A DNA stretch of 64,000 nt from CALCKU01 sp964607445 (GTDB lineage: Bacteria > Pseudomonadota > Alphaproteobacteria > Caulobacterales > Maricaulaceae): the NCBI GenBank assembly GCA_964607445.1, contig CAZSKN010000006.1, positions 37,073 to 101,072 of the forward strand, in the 5' to 3' direction. Both the position numbers and the translations under genes were made by a program. The notes below the pieces were generated by a model. It had not been told where the DNA came from. It did no database searches and was given only the letters and a program-made list of their open reading frames with translations. The first letter of the stretch is position 1, and each line of letters starts with the position of its first letter. Below, one piece after another: positions 8,880 to 18,370 of this stretch.

Positions 8880-11101
8880 GTCGTGCGGGCCGCTCTTTTA
8901 AAGGTGAACAGATAAGAACTAAAATCACCCTTTTCCATATAGCGAACTTTATCATTGACTTGCCCGGTCGCCACGTAAGGTAATGGCATGCCATTTTGCA
9001 TCAAAGCATCCCCGGCATAGCGGGCACCGTCCTCGACAAGCATATAATCCGCACCACTATCAAGTCCAACCATTCTCGCGCGGCGAAACGGCTGGTTCGG
9101 CGCAGCCAATATATGAAAATAAGCAAGATAAACACTATGGCCATCCCGACTCGTATATTGCCAACAGACTTGATTGTCGGATTTGATCAAACGATCAAAC
9201 CGTCCCCCGACCATATCAGGCGCGCTCGATTTGGCGAATGCCATCAAGGCCGTTAACTCTTCCTCATTTTCCACGATATCGGCCTCGTTTAAGGAAATAC
9301 CTCGCGCGGCACAGAAAGCCCCCGCATTAAACCGTGTCTTGATTGAACTTAGACGTCCATTTTGATGGTTAGGAGAAGGTCCGATATAGGCCGCGGTTAC
9401 ATCGAGCGGGAAAAGATAGGAACAGCCATTAATAATATCCAATCGACCAATCGGGTCACACATATCGCTGGTCCAGTTTTGCGCCATGTAATGTAGCATG
9501 CCAAGATCGAAACGGTTACCTCCACTTGCACAATTCTCGAAAAGAACATTTGGGTATTTTGTCGTTAAGCGCCTAAGAAGATCATAGAGCCCTAAAATAT
9601 ACCTATGGGAAACCTCTCTTTGCCTGTTTTTAGGCAAGCCAGCCGAACCGACCTCGGTCATATTCCTATTCATATCCCACTTGACATAATCAATATCACC
9701 GCACAACAGAATATCGTCAATTTGGCTATACAGATAATCTATCACTTCAGGGCGAGATAAATCCAGCGTCAGTTGATTGCGCCCTAAAGAGGGCTTGCGC
9801 CCCGGAACATGTAATATCCAGTCAGGATGATCATTAAACAATTTGCTTTTAGGGTTGACCATTTCAGGTTCAAACCAGATACCGAATTTAAGCCCTTTGG
9901 CTTTCACTTTCGCTGCAAGTGAGGGAATGCCAGACGGAAATCTTTCCCGGTCGGCTGTCCAGTCTCCCAGTGACGAAGTATCATCACGCCGACCTTCAAA
10001 CCATCCATCATCTAACACCAGCATGTCGACGCCAATGTCTTTGGCTTTATCGGCAAGGTGCAAGACCTTGTCTTCATCAACATCGAAATAAGCCGCTTCC
10101 CATGTATTGAGATAGGTAGGTCTAGGCACATGCCTAAATGCTTCTGGAGACACTTTATCGCTGATAAATTCGTGCCACATATGGCTCATGGAGCGAAGTC
10201 CCTTATCAGCGTAAACATGCAAGGCTTCTGGGGTACAGAATTTTTTACCAGGCTTTAAGCGCCAATGGAAGTTGAACGGGTTTATACCGGCGAGCAATCT
10301 GACATCTTCAAATTCTCCCTTTTCAACACTCAGCGCAAAATTACCGCTATAGATAAGGGTGGTGGCATGAACACGACCAAATTCTTCTGTCGTGCCTTTT
10401 TGCATAATGGCTATGAACGGATTATGCGCCGCGCTTGATGTACCCCGGGCGGAGTCAACGACGAAACGCCCTTTTGGCACTTCGATACGCTCTTCATTAA
10501 ATTCACGCGACCACGTCCCATGTAAATGTAAAATTTCGTAATCATGGGGCGGTAGATCAAGCGCCGAACTAAAAGCATGTTGAAGTTGGAGTTCTTTATC
10601 GCCCTTGTTTTTAAATTTAGCCGAGCGGATGAGCACGCCGTAATCTTGATAGATCGTATAATAAAGCTCGACATCAAGCTTATGCAGCGGGTCTTCTAGC
10701 GTGACGATCAAGGTTTCACTATTTCCGCCTCGCGCAGAGGGTAGTTTTTTAAGGCGTGGTTTTTCTTTGACAATTTTATATTTTTTATAATGCAAGGAAA
10801 ACACTGTATTTCCGTCTGAATTACGACCATGCAGGGCTGGAAAACGGTAATCAGATGTCCCAAAACTCGGAAATTCCTGCGGTGTATCAGAAAGACTAAA
10901 ATAGGGGTCTCCCTGAAAATTTGAGGCGACTTCACGTTGCGTTCGTAAATGGTGTACAGCCACATTTAACGGGTCAGTTAAAGGCCCGCCGTAATGAAGG
11001 TGTTCTAAAATCCCTTCAGGGGAAGCCCGGAAAACATAGGAAAAAGTTTTATTTGTCAGCGCGAAGACTTTATCTTCGGAAACTGTAATCATAGACGGCA
11101 T
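8876..11101 (-). CDS. Alpha-galactosidase, GH36
   Basis: A 741-residue family 36 enzyme of the bacterial AgaA/RafA type. The N-terminal beta-supersandwich (about 1-320) leads into a TIM barrel. The nucleophile is D476 in YVKWDMNRN and the acid/base is D546 in NWTSDMCD, the same 70-residue spacing as in characterised members. Motifs LVLDDGWF and GIWFEPEMVN bind the galactosyl unit. No signal peptide is seen, so it is cytoplasmic. A strong GGAGGTGG ribosome site precedes the ATG. It starts the operon GH36-GH42-symporter and would cleave alpha-1,6 galactosides such as melibiose or raffinose-type sugars, or algal galactosylglycerols. Confidence 0.93.
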   Translation of the reverse strand: MPSMITVSEDKVFALTNKTFSYVFRASPEGILEHLHYGGPLTDPLNVAVHHLRTQREVASNFQGDPYFSLSDTPQEFPSFGTSDYRFPALHGRNSDGNTVFSLHYKKYKIVKEKPRLKKLPSARGGNSETLIVTLEDPLHKLDVELYYTIYQDYGVLIRSAKFKNKGDKELQLQHAFSSALDLPPHDYEILHLHGTWSREFNEERIEVPKGRFVVDSARGTSSAAHNPFIAIMQKGTTEEFGRVHATTLIYSGNFALSVEKGEFEDVRLLAGINPFNFHWRLKPGKKFCTPEALHVYADKGLRSMSHMWHEFISDKVSPEAFRHVPRPTYLNTWEAAYFDVDEDKVLHLADKAKDIGVDMLVLDDGWFEGRRDDTSSLGDWTADRERFPSGIPSLAAKVKAKGLKFGIWFEPEMVNPKSKLFNDHPDWILHVPGRKPSLGRNQLTLDLSRPEVIDYLYSQIDDILLCGDIDYVKWDMNRNMTEVGSAGLPKNRQREVSHRYILGLYDLLRRLTTKYPNVLFENCASGGNRFDLGMLHYMAQNWTSDMCDPIGRLDIINGCSYLFPLDVTAAYIGPSPNHQNGRLSSIKTRFNAGAFCAARGISLNEADIVENEEELTALMAFAKSSAPDMVGGRFDRLIKSDNQVCWQYTSRDGHSVYLAYFHILAAPNQPFRRARMVGLDSGADYMLVEDGARYAGDALMQNGMPLPYVATGQVNDKVRYMEKGDFSSYLFTFKRAARTT

Positions 11102-11141
11102 TATCTACCACCTCCAGCACTTGAAACTTATCGCTTGAGCG

Positions 11142-11151
11142 TAACGCGTTA
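11142..11151. promoter_or_regulatory. Perfect 10-bp palindrome TAACGCGTTA before the alpha-galactosidase
   Basis: The palindrome TAACGCGTTA lies 41 bases upstream of the alpha-galactosidase start codon, followed by a partial repeat AAACGCG. Central-CG palindromes of this kind are common operators for LacI-family regulators. No LacI-type gene lies in the window, so its regulator is unknown. A 10-bp palindrome could occur by chance; its position is the main argument. Confidence 0.3.
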
Positions 11152-11180
11152 AACGCGAACTCGGATATATATTTGAGAAT

Positions 11181-11210
11181 AAAAAAGGCCGCTGCAATCT
11201 ACAGCGGCCT
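11181..11210 (-). terminator. Intrinsic terminator after the TonB receptor
   Basis: Read on the minus strand, an 8-bp perfect GC-rich stem (GGCCGCTG / CAGCGGCC, 7-base loop) is followed directly by a run of six T. It begins 22 bases after the receptor stop codon. This should end the receptor transcript, so the downstream alpha-galactosidase operon probably has its own promoter in 11102-11180. Confidence 0.85.
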
Positions 11211-11231
11211 CTTAAACGTTTGAGGTTAGAT

Positions 11232-14078
11232 TTAGAATTTACCGCGCACACCGAGTGTGAAGCGGCTACCGGTATCTTCAAATGTCAGGAACCGATTTCT
11301 AAAGCGTGAGAAATCCCGTGTATCTGCATCAAAGACATTAATGCCTTCAGCGAAAACTTGGAACTGCTCATTAATTTCATAAGCAGCCGAGAAATCAAAC
11401 TGACCGAATGATTCACGTTCGCGTGGCTCACCCTGATCAGAAGACGCCTGAACAAGGAACTCGTCTCTGAAGTTATAGGCAATACGCGCTTGCCATGGGC
11501 CTTGCTCATAGAACACATTTGCGTTCAATGAGTGCGGAGACAGGCCGTTATAGTCAAGATCAGCGATAGTAGATCCAAGAGCCCGATCGATATTAGATGT
11601 GACATAAGTATAGTTCACACCTGCACCAAAGCCATTATCAAAGCCTTTTTGCAGAGCCACTTCAAGACCCGTAATACTGCCGGTTTCACCATTCCGTGTC
11701 CGCGTATCGAGAAAGTCTACATTTAAAACTTCGTCCACAGTGCGTCCGCCGTTACCCGCAGGGAAAACAATCGGCGTAGATACCGGCAAAGTCGCGGATT
11801 CTAGGAAGTTCGAAAAGGACTTATGGAAAGCCGATAAACCAAAGAAGCTGATATCATCAATATACCATTCGAAGGCTGCATCATAATTGGTAGATTCAAA
11901 TGCTTCGAGATTTGGGTTCCCACCACTCGAAATCGGCGCATTAGATCGTCCACCAAATGAGTTATTCACACCTAATGATGTCAAAGTTGGACGTGTCAAA
12001 GTTTCAGACACGGCAAATCTCAACACAGTATCTTCACTGGTCTCCAGCTTTAAATTCGCAGAGGGTAAGAAAGATGTATAGCTATTGTCTACACGCACAT
12101 TTGTTGTGGGCCCGAATTGGAAGACAAGCTGTGTATCGCCCGGTGATTCACGAATATCCAGTACGGGCTGGTCAACACCAAATGAACTTGTATCTGTTTC
12201 TGCAATTCTAAAGCCGATATTTGCTGACCATGGTAATTCACCTCCAAAGTCACCTTCCCAAGCTGTATTCACGAAGAAAGACGTAACAGTTTCTTCAACA
12301 CGGAAACTGGCACCTGGATTAATATCAGGTGTGAAGAAACCGAATATAGAATCACCCGCAGCATTCCGACGTGCAATCAAATCAGCCGCCGGCAGGCTAC
12401 CCGTACGTGCAGGATCATTAATGGCCGCGTCAGAGTTCAACTGTGCGAAGGCATCTTCAAACGTAGCTGTCAAGAAGTTAACGGGAATACGATCACTTCC
12501 ATCCACGCCGCTCAGGAACCCGTCTAAATTGACTTGAGTCAGGATATTGTCATCAAAATCGACAGTATATCCACAGAAGGCACAGAAGATACCGCCACCT
12601 TGGGTTGGAGAGAAATTATCAAAAACATTCTCTAATTTTTCCCGATCAGAAAAAGCTGCGCCGAATGAAACGGTTGCTAATGGTCCTTTATCAACATCCC
12701 AATCACCGCCAACTTTATATTCGAAAATATCATCTTCGACTTGTGAGCGCGCCACATTAACAAAGTGAAGTCGCTGGATTGATGTATCCTGCGCCCCAAC
12801 AATATTTGTCAACGTTGTAATTTCGGCATCATCAGGCAACTGAATCAGTGGAGATTGTGGTGCCAAGGCGCCCAAAACAACAAATGGGTTTGTACCATCA
12901 CGTGTCGCATTCGATACAGACACATCAACATTGAAACTTAAGTTCTCACGAACATCCCACTCTAAGTTACCCCCTATAAGATAAGTCTCAGCCAATCGAT
13001 TCGCTGATGTCAGTACATTATCATTTTGAGACAGACCCACACTACCCGCAATCAAAGGATTGCGGTTTTGGAAATCTATACTCGGGCGGCTAAATGAGGT
13101 TACAGTGCCATTTGCATCAATTTGAGGATTGATAAATGGAGGGCTGAAAAAGCCAGAAAATTGCGTGTCAAATGATTCAACATCAAAGCGGGAATACAAT
13201 CCGTCCACCGTCAATCGTATATCGTCACGCGGTTCGAATTGCGCCGTACCATTTAATGTGATCCGTTCGCGGTCTTGAACATCGCGACTGACAATCGCCT
13301 GTTGTTGCACACGGGCATTTGCCGGAAGACTGCCAATATCTGCAGGTGTTAACCCACTCGCCGTTTCAGGCGCATTCACGAAAGCGTCACCTCCACGTGC
13401 GTTAAATCCATTAGTCAGCACACGATCACGTTGTGAGCTGCGATCAGAATAAGAAATACCTGCGTTTAATCCGAATGTTCCATCTTCATTGACCCAATTA
13501 CCGACAATAGATCCTTCTGGGCTAACTTCTTCGCGAAGTGTATCGTAAGTCCCTGAAACAGAAGCCGTAATTGAATTTCCACTCTGCTCAAGCGGACGCG
13601 CCGTTACGATATTAACGTTCGCGCCAATGCCCCCTGATTGCAGATGGGGAGATGAGGTTTTAAATACTTCAGCCCGCTGGATAATGTCGGACGATATTAC
13701 ATCGAATGAGAACTCACGTCCTTCGTTATCTGTAGCAAGAGTACGGCCATTTAAAGTGACGACGTTAAATTCTGGCCCTAGACCTCTGACTGTAATGAAC
13801 TGGCCTTCACCGCCTGATCTATCAATGGCAACACCTGTTATACGCTGTAAGCTTTCAGCGATATTTGTATCAGGAAATTTACCAACATCTTCAGCCGTAA
13901 TCGCATCAACGATTTGACTGGAATCACGTTTCACGTCCAAAGATTGCTTCAAACTACTCCGAATACCTGTAACGATAACTTCGTCCTCAGGCACACTCTG
14001 GGCCATAGCGGGCAGCGAAGCTACCATTGCAGCGGCACCCACGCTGCAAATTAAAATATTCTTACGACTAAATTTCAT
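11232..14078 (-). CDS. TonB-dependent receptor, galactoside/oligosaccharide uptake (inferred)
   Basis: A 948-residue outer membrane receptor. A signal peptide ends near residue 26 (PAMA-QS). A TonB-box-like segment DEVIVTGIR follows, then a plug domain with DTNIAESLQRITGVAI and ITVRGLGPEFNVVTLNG, and a long beta-barrel ending in phenylalanine (GVRGKF), the OMP insertion signature. This is the Caulobacter/Xanthomonas carbohydrate-receptor type (TIGR01782-like). It sits between the DeoR repressor and the alpha-galactosidase operon and has its own terminator. Its promoter region holds an operator-like sequence also found before galT, so galactoside import is the most likely job; the ligand itself is inferred. 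Confidence 0.9.
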   Translation of the reverse strand: MKFSRKNILICSVGAAAMVASLPAMAQSVPEDEVIVTGIRSSLKQSLDVKRDSSQIVDAITAEDVGKFPDTNIAESLQRITGVAIDRSGGEGQFITVRGLGPEFNVVTLNGRTLATDNEGREFSFDVISSDIIQRAEVFKTSSPHLQSGGIGANVNIVTARPLEQSGNSITASVSGTYDTLREEVSPEGSIVGNWVNEDGTFGLNAGISYSDRSSQRDRVLTNGFNARGGDAFVNAPETASGLTPADIGSLPANARVQQQAIVSRDVQDRERITLNGTAQFEPRDDIRLTVDGLYSRFDVESFDTQFSGFFSPPFINPQIDANGTVTSFSRPSIDFQNRNPLIAGSVGLSQNDNVLTSANRLAETYLIGGNLEWDVRENLSFNVDVSVSNATRDGTNPFVVLGALAPQSPLIQLPDDAEITTLTNIVGAQDTSIQRLHFVNVARSQVEDDIFEYKVGGDWDVDKGPLATVSFGAAFSDREKLENVFDNFSPTQGGGIFCAFCGYTVDFDDNILTQVNLDGFLSGVDGSDRIPVNFLTATFEDAFAQLNSDAAINDPARTGSLPAADLIARRNAAGDSIFGFFTPDINPGASFRVEETVTSFFVNTAWEGDFGGELPWSANIGFRIAETDTSSFGVDQPVLDIRESPGDTQLVFQFGPTTNVRVDNSYTSFLPSANLKLETSEDTVLRFAVSETLTRPTLTSLGVNNSFGGRSNAPISSGGNPNLEAFESTNYDAAFEWYIDDISFFGLSAFHKSFSNFLESATLPVSTPIVFPAGNGGRTVDEVLNVDFLDTRTRNGETGSITGLEVALQKGFDNGFGAGVNYTYVTSNIDRALGSTIADLDYNGLSPHSLNANVFYEQGPWQARIAYNFRDEFLVQASSDQGEPRERESFGQFDFSAAYEINEQFQVFAEGINVFDADTRDFSRFRNRFLTFEDTGSRFTLGVRGKF

Positions 14079-14161
14079 GATTATCTCTCCCTTTTATTAA
14101 AGACTCTTATTCGAACTCGTTGACGACATTATATTGGGAATACAAGGGGTCAAGCCCCTAA

Positions 14162-14196
14162 ATGTTCTTTTTCGAAAATTGTGTTCTTTTCACAAC
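14162..14196. promoter_or_regulatory. Putative DeoR/GlpR-type operator before the TonB receptor
   Basis: The 17-mer ATGTTCTTTTTCGAAAA at 14162-14178 matches 16 of 17 bases of a copy in front of galT. Its core TTTTCGAAAA is a perfect palindrome. A related half site GTGTTCTTTTCACAAC follows at 14181-14196. It resembles GlpR/DeoR-family operators (ATGTTCG..TTCG). It lies 84 bases upstream of the receptor start and just past the end of the DeoR-type gene. Confidence 0.6.
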
Positions 14197-14233
14197 ACTT
14201 TCAATCAAATACAATTTCTTAACTAAAAACAGA

Positions 14234-15013
14234 TCAATTTCCAATATCGGCCACACAAATATCAACGTCTTGCGCATTGCAAATATCGACAAAATGCATA
14301 TCTAAGGCACTATCGGTCACGATTACGTCCAGATCGCTAATGTGCCCGACACGCTGCATGGCTCTGCGCCCAAATTTAAGATGATCAGCGACCATAATAA
14401 TTTTTTGTGAATTTTTTAGAATCGTTTTGGCCGTCTTGACCTCGTTCGGGTCATATTCAAGTAAAGTCCCGTCTTCATCAATTCCGCTAACGCCCACAAT
14501 ACCGATATCCATACGGAAATCACTAATGAAGTCTTCTGTTGATGCCCCCGTGATACCTCCATCACTATGACGCACCTGTCCGCAAGCCACAATTATACGA
14601 AAAGTTTCATTACGTGTTAATATTTGTGCAACATGCAGATTATTTGTGAAAATATGTAATCTTTCATGCGAGAGCAAGGCTTCGGCGATAACCTCAATGG
14701 TCGTCCCTGTGCTTAAAAATATCGAGGCTCCATTGGGTATAAGAGCCGCCGTGGCCGTCGCTATTTTACGTTTGGCTTCAACACCTGTTTGCAATCGCGC
14801 CTTATAAGGCGGGTTTTCAGCGCTCTTGACCTGCCCGGCTCCGCCATGAAAACGGGTAAGAAGCCCGTGGACACTCAGTTCATTCAAATCGCGTCTAATC
14901 GTCTGTGGCGTGACCTCAAATTTGCTTACCATGGCCTCTGTCGCCACAAATCCGTAATCCTCGACCATATCAAGAATAGACGATTGGCGTTTAGAAGGTA
15001 AAAAATTTGTCAT
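14234..15013 (-). CDS. DeoR-family transcriptional repressor
   Basis: A 259-residue regulator with an N-terminal winged HTH (KRQSSILDMVEDYGFV, VTPQTIRRDLNEL, the DeoR signature) and a C-terminal sugar-phosphate sensing domain of the ribose-isomerase-like fold (GTTIEVIAEAL; IVGVSGIDEDGTLLEYD). I place the start at 15013 because the HTH begins there; the open frame runs 61 codons further upstream, but that part is basic and unlike the family, and it would cover the galT promoter. It lies divergent from galT. It probably represses the galactose genes and is released by a galactose-derived sugar phosphate. Confidence 0.85.
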   Translation of the reverse strand: MTNFLPSKRQSSILDMVEDYGFVATEAMVSKFEVTPQTIRRDLNELSVHGLLTRFHGGAGQVKSAENPPYKARLQTGVEAKRKIATATAALIPNGASIFLSTGTTIEVIAEALLSHERLHIFTNNLHVAQILTRNETFRIIVACGQVRHSDGGITGASTEDFISDFRMDIGIVGVSGIDEDGTLLEYDPNEVKTAKTILKNSQKIIMVADHLKFGRRAMQRVGHISDLDVIVTDSALDMHFVDICNAQDVDICVADIGN

Positions 15014-15126
15014 ATGGCCGCTATAACAGAGCCAGTGCTTTAATAAAAGCCAAGCACGTATATTTGCGGCCCGTCTAAAAGAAATTGCATTTTTTTCTAG
15101 CCATTCACGGCTTCTAGGGTTACGAA

Positions 15127-15143
15127 ATGTTCGTTTTCGAAAA
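15127..15143. promoter_or_regulatory. Putative DeoR/GlpR-type operator before galT
   Basis: ATGTTCGTTTTCGAAAA ends 14 bases before the galT start and differs at one base from the copy before the TonB receptor. An extra CGAAA lies just upstream (15123-15127), giving several TTCG/CGAA half sites. It lies in the 144-base space between divergent deoR-type and galT genes, so a repressor bound here could block galT and also control its own gene. Confidence 0.6.
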
Positions 15144-15157
15144 CCCTTGAGGCAATA

Positions 15158-16279
15158 ATGGCAAAAATCGCCACTCAAAATCAGGATAAAAGTCATTTAA
15201 TTGATACGTCCACAACTCTGCCACAAAAAATCGGGGGTAAGACTGTTTATAGAAGACAGTTTACGAAACGTGATGGGCGAGACATATTTTTTTATGGCTA
15301 CCAGCCCCACAATCTCACCAACTTAAAACAAATGGGAGGAGAGGTTGCCAAAGGCGGTGAATTGCGGTGGCACCCTATACGGCAAGAATGGAATGTCTAC
15401 GCCCCGCATAGACAAAACCGGACATTTAAACCCTCAAACGCCGATGATCCTCTCGCACCGTCGCGCCCTGATGGCCCGATGACGGAAATTCCTTTCACCG
15501 ATTTTGAACTGGCTATTTTTGAAAATAAATTCACAAGCCTACACGCCGAAGCCCCCTCCCCCCTATATGTACCGGCGCTTGATATGGCCCGCGCCAAAGG
15601 ACGCTGCGATGTTGTTGTCTATACCCCTGAACCCAGCGGCAATCTATCGACTATTGGTCAAGCTAAACGCCGCCTTCTCGTCGAAAGTTGGATTGACCGG
15701 TATCAGAACCTATTTGCAGAAGGCCATAAATTTGTAATACCATTTGAAAACAGGGGCGACGAGGTTGGTGTTACACTCCACCATCCGCATGGCCAAATTT
15801 ATGCCTTCCCCTTTGTACCCAATGTTCAGAAGAAATCCGCACAAGCCTTTGCCAATGGCTATAATCTTTCAAAGGCGATAACTTTATATGAAGACGATTA
15901 TCATGTTGCCCAAGCAGACGACATGATTGCCTTTTGTCCACCATATGCAAGATTCCCTTTCGAGGTCTGGATAGCCCCCCGTCAAAAACGGGCAGGCCTT
16001 TGGAATTTTACTGAATCCGAAAGGGACAGTTTTGCCGTCTTGCTAGGTGACGTTACCCGGCGATATGACGAATATTTCCAACGTCCAACGGCCTATATGT
16101 TATCGCTACATGCGGCACCTGTCGGGTCTGAGGATAGTTTTCACTTTACAGCACAATTCTATCCATTATTACGCGCGGCCAATCGCGTGAAATATCTCGC
16201 CTCTATTGAACAATCTACAGGTGTTTTTACAGTTGACGTAATGCCAGAACGCGCTGCACAAATTCTTCGGAATATATAA
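15158..16279 (+). CDS. galT: Galactose-1-phosphate uridylyltransferase
   Basis: A 373-residue GalT of the HIT superfamily. The catalytic His triad is HHPHGQIY, with the nucleophile expected at H211. It exchanges UMP between UDP-glucose and galactose-1-phosphate. Zinc-site cysteines of the E. coli type are not obvious, which is common in this branch. The start at 15158 follows a TTGAGG-like ribosome site. The N-terminal 30 residues before QFTKRDGRD look unconserved, so a slightly later start is possible. It is the first gene of galT-galK-galE, overlapping galK by one base. Confidence 0.92.
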   Translation: MAKIATQNQDKSHLIDTSTTLPQKIGGKTVYRRQFTKRDGRDIFFYGYQPHNLTNLKQMGGEVAKGGELRWHPIRQEWNVYAPHRQNRTFKPSNADDPLAPSRPDGPMTEIPFTDFELAIFENKFTSLHAEAPSPLYVPALDMARAKGRCDVVVYTPEPSGNLSTIGQAKRRLLVESWIDRYQNLFAEGHKFVIPFENRGDEVGVTLHHPHGQIYAFPFVPNVQKKSAQAFANGYNLSKAITLYEDDYHVAQADDMIAFCPPYARFPFEVWIAPRQKRAGLWNFTESERDSFAVLLGDVTRRYDEYFQRPTAYMLSLHAAPVGSEDSFHFTAQFYPLLRAANRVKYLASIEQSTGVFTVDVMPERAAQILRNI

Positions 16280-17343
16280 TGATTACACATATTTTCAAAG
16301 ATAACTTTGGTTATGCACCAAAGCACGACTTGTTTACGCCCGGACGGGTAAACCTTATTGGAGAGCATACGGATTATAATGGCGGCATGGTCTTACCCAC
16401 GGCTATACAGCTAGGCCCCCACATTGCGCTCTCACCGCGTAGCGATAATGAAATCCATATTTATTCCGATAAATTTGAAACGATAGCGCACCGCACGCTT
16501 CAAGATAATTGCCAAGATACATGGTCGGACTATATTACAGGTGCGGTTATTTATGCCAATCAAACCGGTTTACTTTCAGGCGGGGCAGATATTGCCGTGC
16601 AAACTTCCCTCCCTTTTGGAGCCGGACTTTCATCATCTGCAGCTATTATAGTGGGCATTTTGAAAATTGGACGGGACATTTCACATAGCACCATCAGTGA
16701 TACAGATATAGCCGTCTTAGCGCGTCGCGTAGAAAATGACTTTATTGGTATGCCTTGTGGCATTATGGATCAAATGGCTGTGGCAATTGCCCGTCCGGGT
16801 CAGGCCTTGGCACTCGATACTGAAAGCCTCAAATTCGACCTCGTAGATCTTCCTACAGATTACCACATGGCGGTCATACATTCAGGCCAATTCAGGGCTT
16901 TAAGTGAAGGGCGATATAAAACACGAAAAGAAGAATGTGATATTATTAAAACTCAACTGGGTCGCACGGATATATGTAAAATTAGTGATGCAGAATTTAA
17001 AAGTTTAAGGAATCTACCTCGACACATTCAACGCCGGGCTAAACATTGTATGACCGAACATCGACGTACTGTATCGGCTATTGAGGCTCTACAAAATCAC
17101 GACATTGACGCCTTTGGTCGCTACATGATCGAAAGCCATATCTCTATGCGGGACGATTTTGAAAATACATTACCACAGCTTGATCGCTTGGTTGACGATG
17201 CCGTAGCGCTTGGCGCCAAAGGGGCCCGTATGACCGGGGGTGGATTTGGCGGGTGTATTGTTGCCTGTATTGAAACGAGCCAACAAGATAGGTGGGTAGA
17301 CGAACTTTTAGCGCGCCACTCAGACGCCTTCTATGTTGCCTAG
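16279..17343 (+). CDS. galK: Galactokinase
   Basis: A 354-residue GHMP kinase. The galactokinase signature PGRVNLIGEHTDYNGG lies at 21-36, the ATP loop LPFGAGLSSSAA at about 111-122, and the third motif MTGGGFGGCIVA near the C-terminus. It phosphorylates galactose at C1 with ATP. The ATG shares a base with the galT stop (TAATG), so translation is coupled. The length is typical. Together with GalT and GalE it gives the full Leloir pathway for galactose freed by the GH36 and GH42 enzymes. Confidence 0.95.
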   Translation: MITHIFKDNFGYAPKHDLFTPGRVNLIGEHTDYNGGMVLPTAIQLGPHIALSPRSDNEIHIYSDKFETIAHRTLQDNCQDTWSDYITGAVIYANQTGLLSGGADIAVQTSLPFGAGLSSSAAIIVGILKIGRDISHSTISDTDIAVLARRVENDFIGMPCGIMDQMAVAIARPGQALALDTESLKFDLVDLPTDYHMAVIHSGQFRALSEGRYKTRKEECDIIKTQLGRTDICKISDAEFKSLRNLPRHIQRRAKHCMTEHRRTVSAIEALQNHDIDAFGRYMIESHISMRDDFENTLPQLDRLVDDAVALGAKGARMTGGGFGGCIVACIETSQQDRWVDELLARHSDAFYVA

Positions 17344-17351
17344 GATAAGTC

Positions 17352-18356
17352 ATGCGTACAAATAATCCAGATTTTACACATCAAGATTTTATTGTTGTCG
17401 GGGGTGCGGGCTATATTGGCAGCCATGTTTGTAAAACTTTACACAGTTTGGGCGGGCGCCCTATTGTATTTGATAATTTTTCTTCCGGTCATAAACATGC
17501 CGTTAAATGGGGACCATTTGTAGATGTCGATGTCTGCAATTTCAAAGCTTTAGAAACGGCCTTCAATGCCTATCCGCATGCAAATTATGTTATCCACCTA
17601 GCCAGTTCTATCGAGGTCGGCATTGGCGAAAAACACCCTGAAGCTTTTTATGAAAATAATGTTATCGGGGCATTCAACCTGCTTAGGGCCATGCGAAAAA
17701 TAGGATTGGAACATTTGATTTTCTCATCCACTTGCGCGACATATGGCGAAACACAAAATATGCCGCTAACGGAATCTGAACCCCAATTACCCGTTAGCAC
17801 CTATGGTAAAACCAAATTGGCAATTGAACATATGATCCAGAGCTTTCACAAAGCTTATGGATTAAAATATGTCACTTTACGGTATTTCAATGCCTCGGGT
17901 GCGGACACAGAAGGTGACATCGGGGAGGAACATGAACCTGAAACACATTTAATTCCAAATGCTATATTTTCAGCCATGGGGCGCGGCTCTACTATGAAAC
18001 TTTTCGGCACGGATTATGACACACCTGACGGCACCTGTATTCGGGATTATATCCATGTTACAGATATCGCCATGGCGCATGTCAAAGCGATAGAGGCGTT
18101 TAAAAACGGGTTAAATACCGCAGAAGTCAATATTGGGACCGGGCAAGGCATCAGCAATTTGGAAATTTTAAAAACCATTGAACGCATCACGGGTTTGCCT
18201 TTGCCTTATATCTCGGCCCCGCGCCGCGAAGGAGATCTCACCCGGCTTTACGCCGATGCCTCATTAGCCAAAACCCAACTTGACTTTACCCCCGAACATT
18301 CAGATCTTGAAAATATTGTCAAAACTGCTTGGGATTTCCATAAGTCGAAAACCTAA
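17352..18356 (+). CDS. galE: UDP-glucose 4-epimerase
   Basis: A 334-residue extended short-chain dehydrogenase. The NAD loop is GGAGYIGSH (17-25) and the catalytic triad is seen as SST near 125-127, Y151 and K155 in STYGKTK. It interconverts UDP-galactose and UDP-glucose, closing the Leloir cycle and supplying UDP-galactose for envelope glycans. It starts 8 bases after galK. It converges on the dgkA-opgB fusion with 14 bases between stops and no clear terminator hairpin. Confidence 0.95.
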   Translation: MRTNNPDFTHQDFIVVGGAGYIGSHVCKTLHSLGGRPIVFDNFSSGHKHAVKWGPFVDVDVCNFKALETAFNAYPHANYVIHLASSIEVGIGEKHPEAFYENNVIGAFNLLRAMRKIGLEHLIFSSTCATYGETQNMPLTESEPQLPVSTYGKTKLAIEHMIQSFHKAYGLKYVTLRYFNASGADTEGDIGEEHEPETHLIPNAIFSAMGRGSTMKLFGTDYDTPDGTCIRDYIHVTDIAMAHVKAIEAFKNGLNTAEVNIGTGQGISNLEILKTIERITGLPLPYISAPRREGDLTRLYADASLAKTQLDFTPEHSDLENIVKTAWDFHKSKT

Positions 18357-18370
18357 TCTCCTACCTTTTA

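Noticed and set aside
12085..12537. 150-codon forward frame antisense to the TonB receptor
   Set aside because: The receptor is intact across this region; composition is shadow-like.
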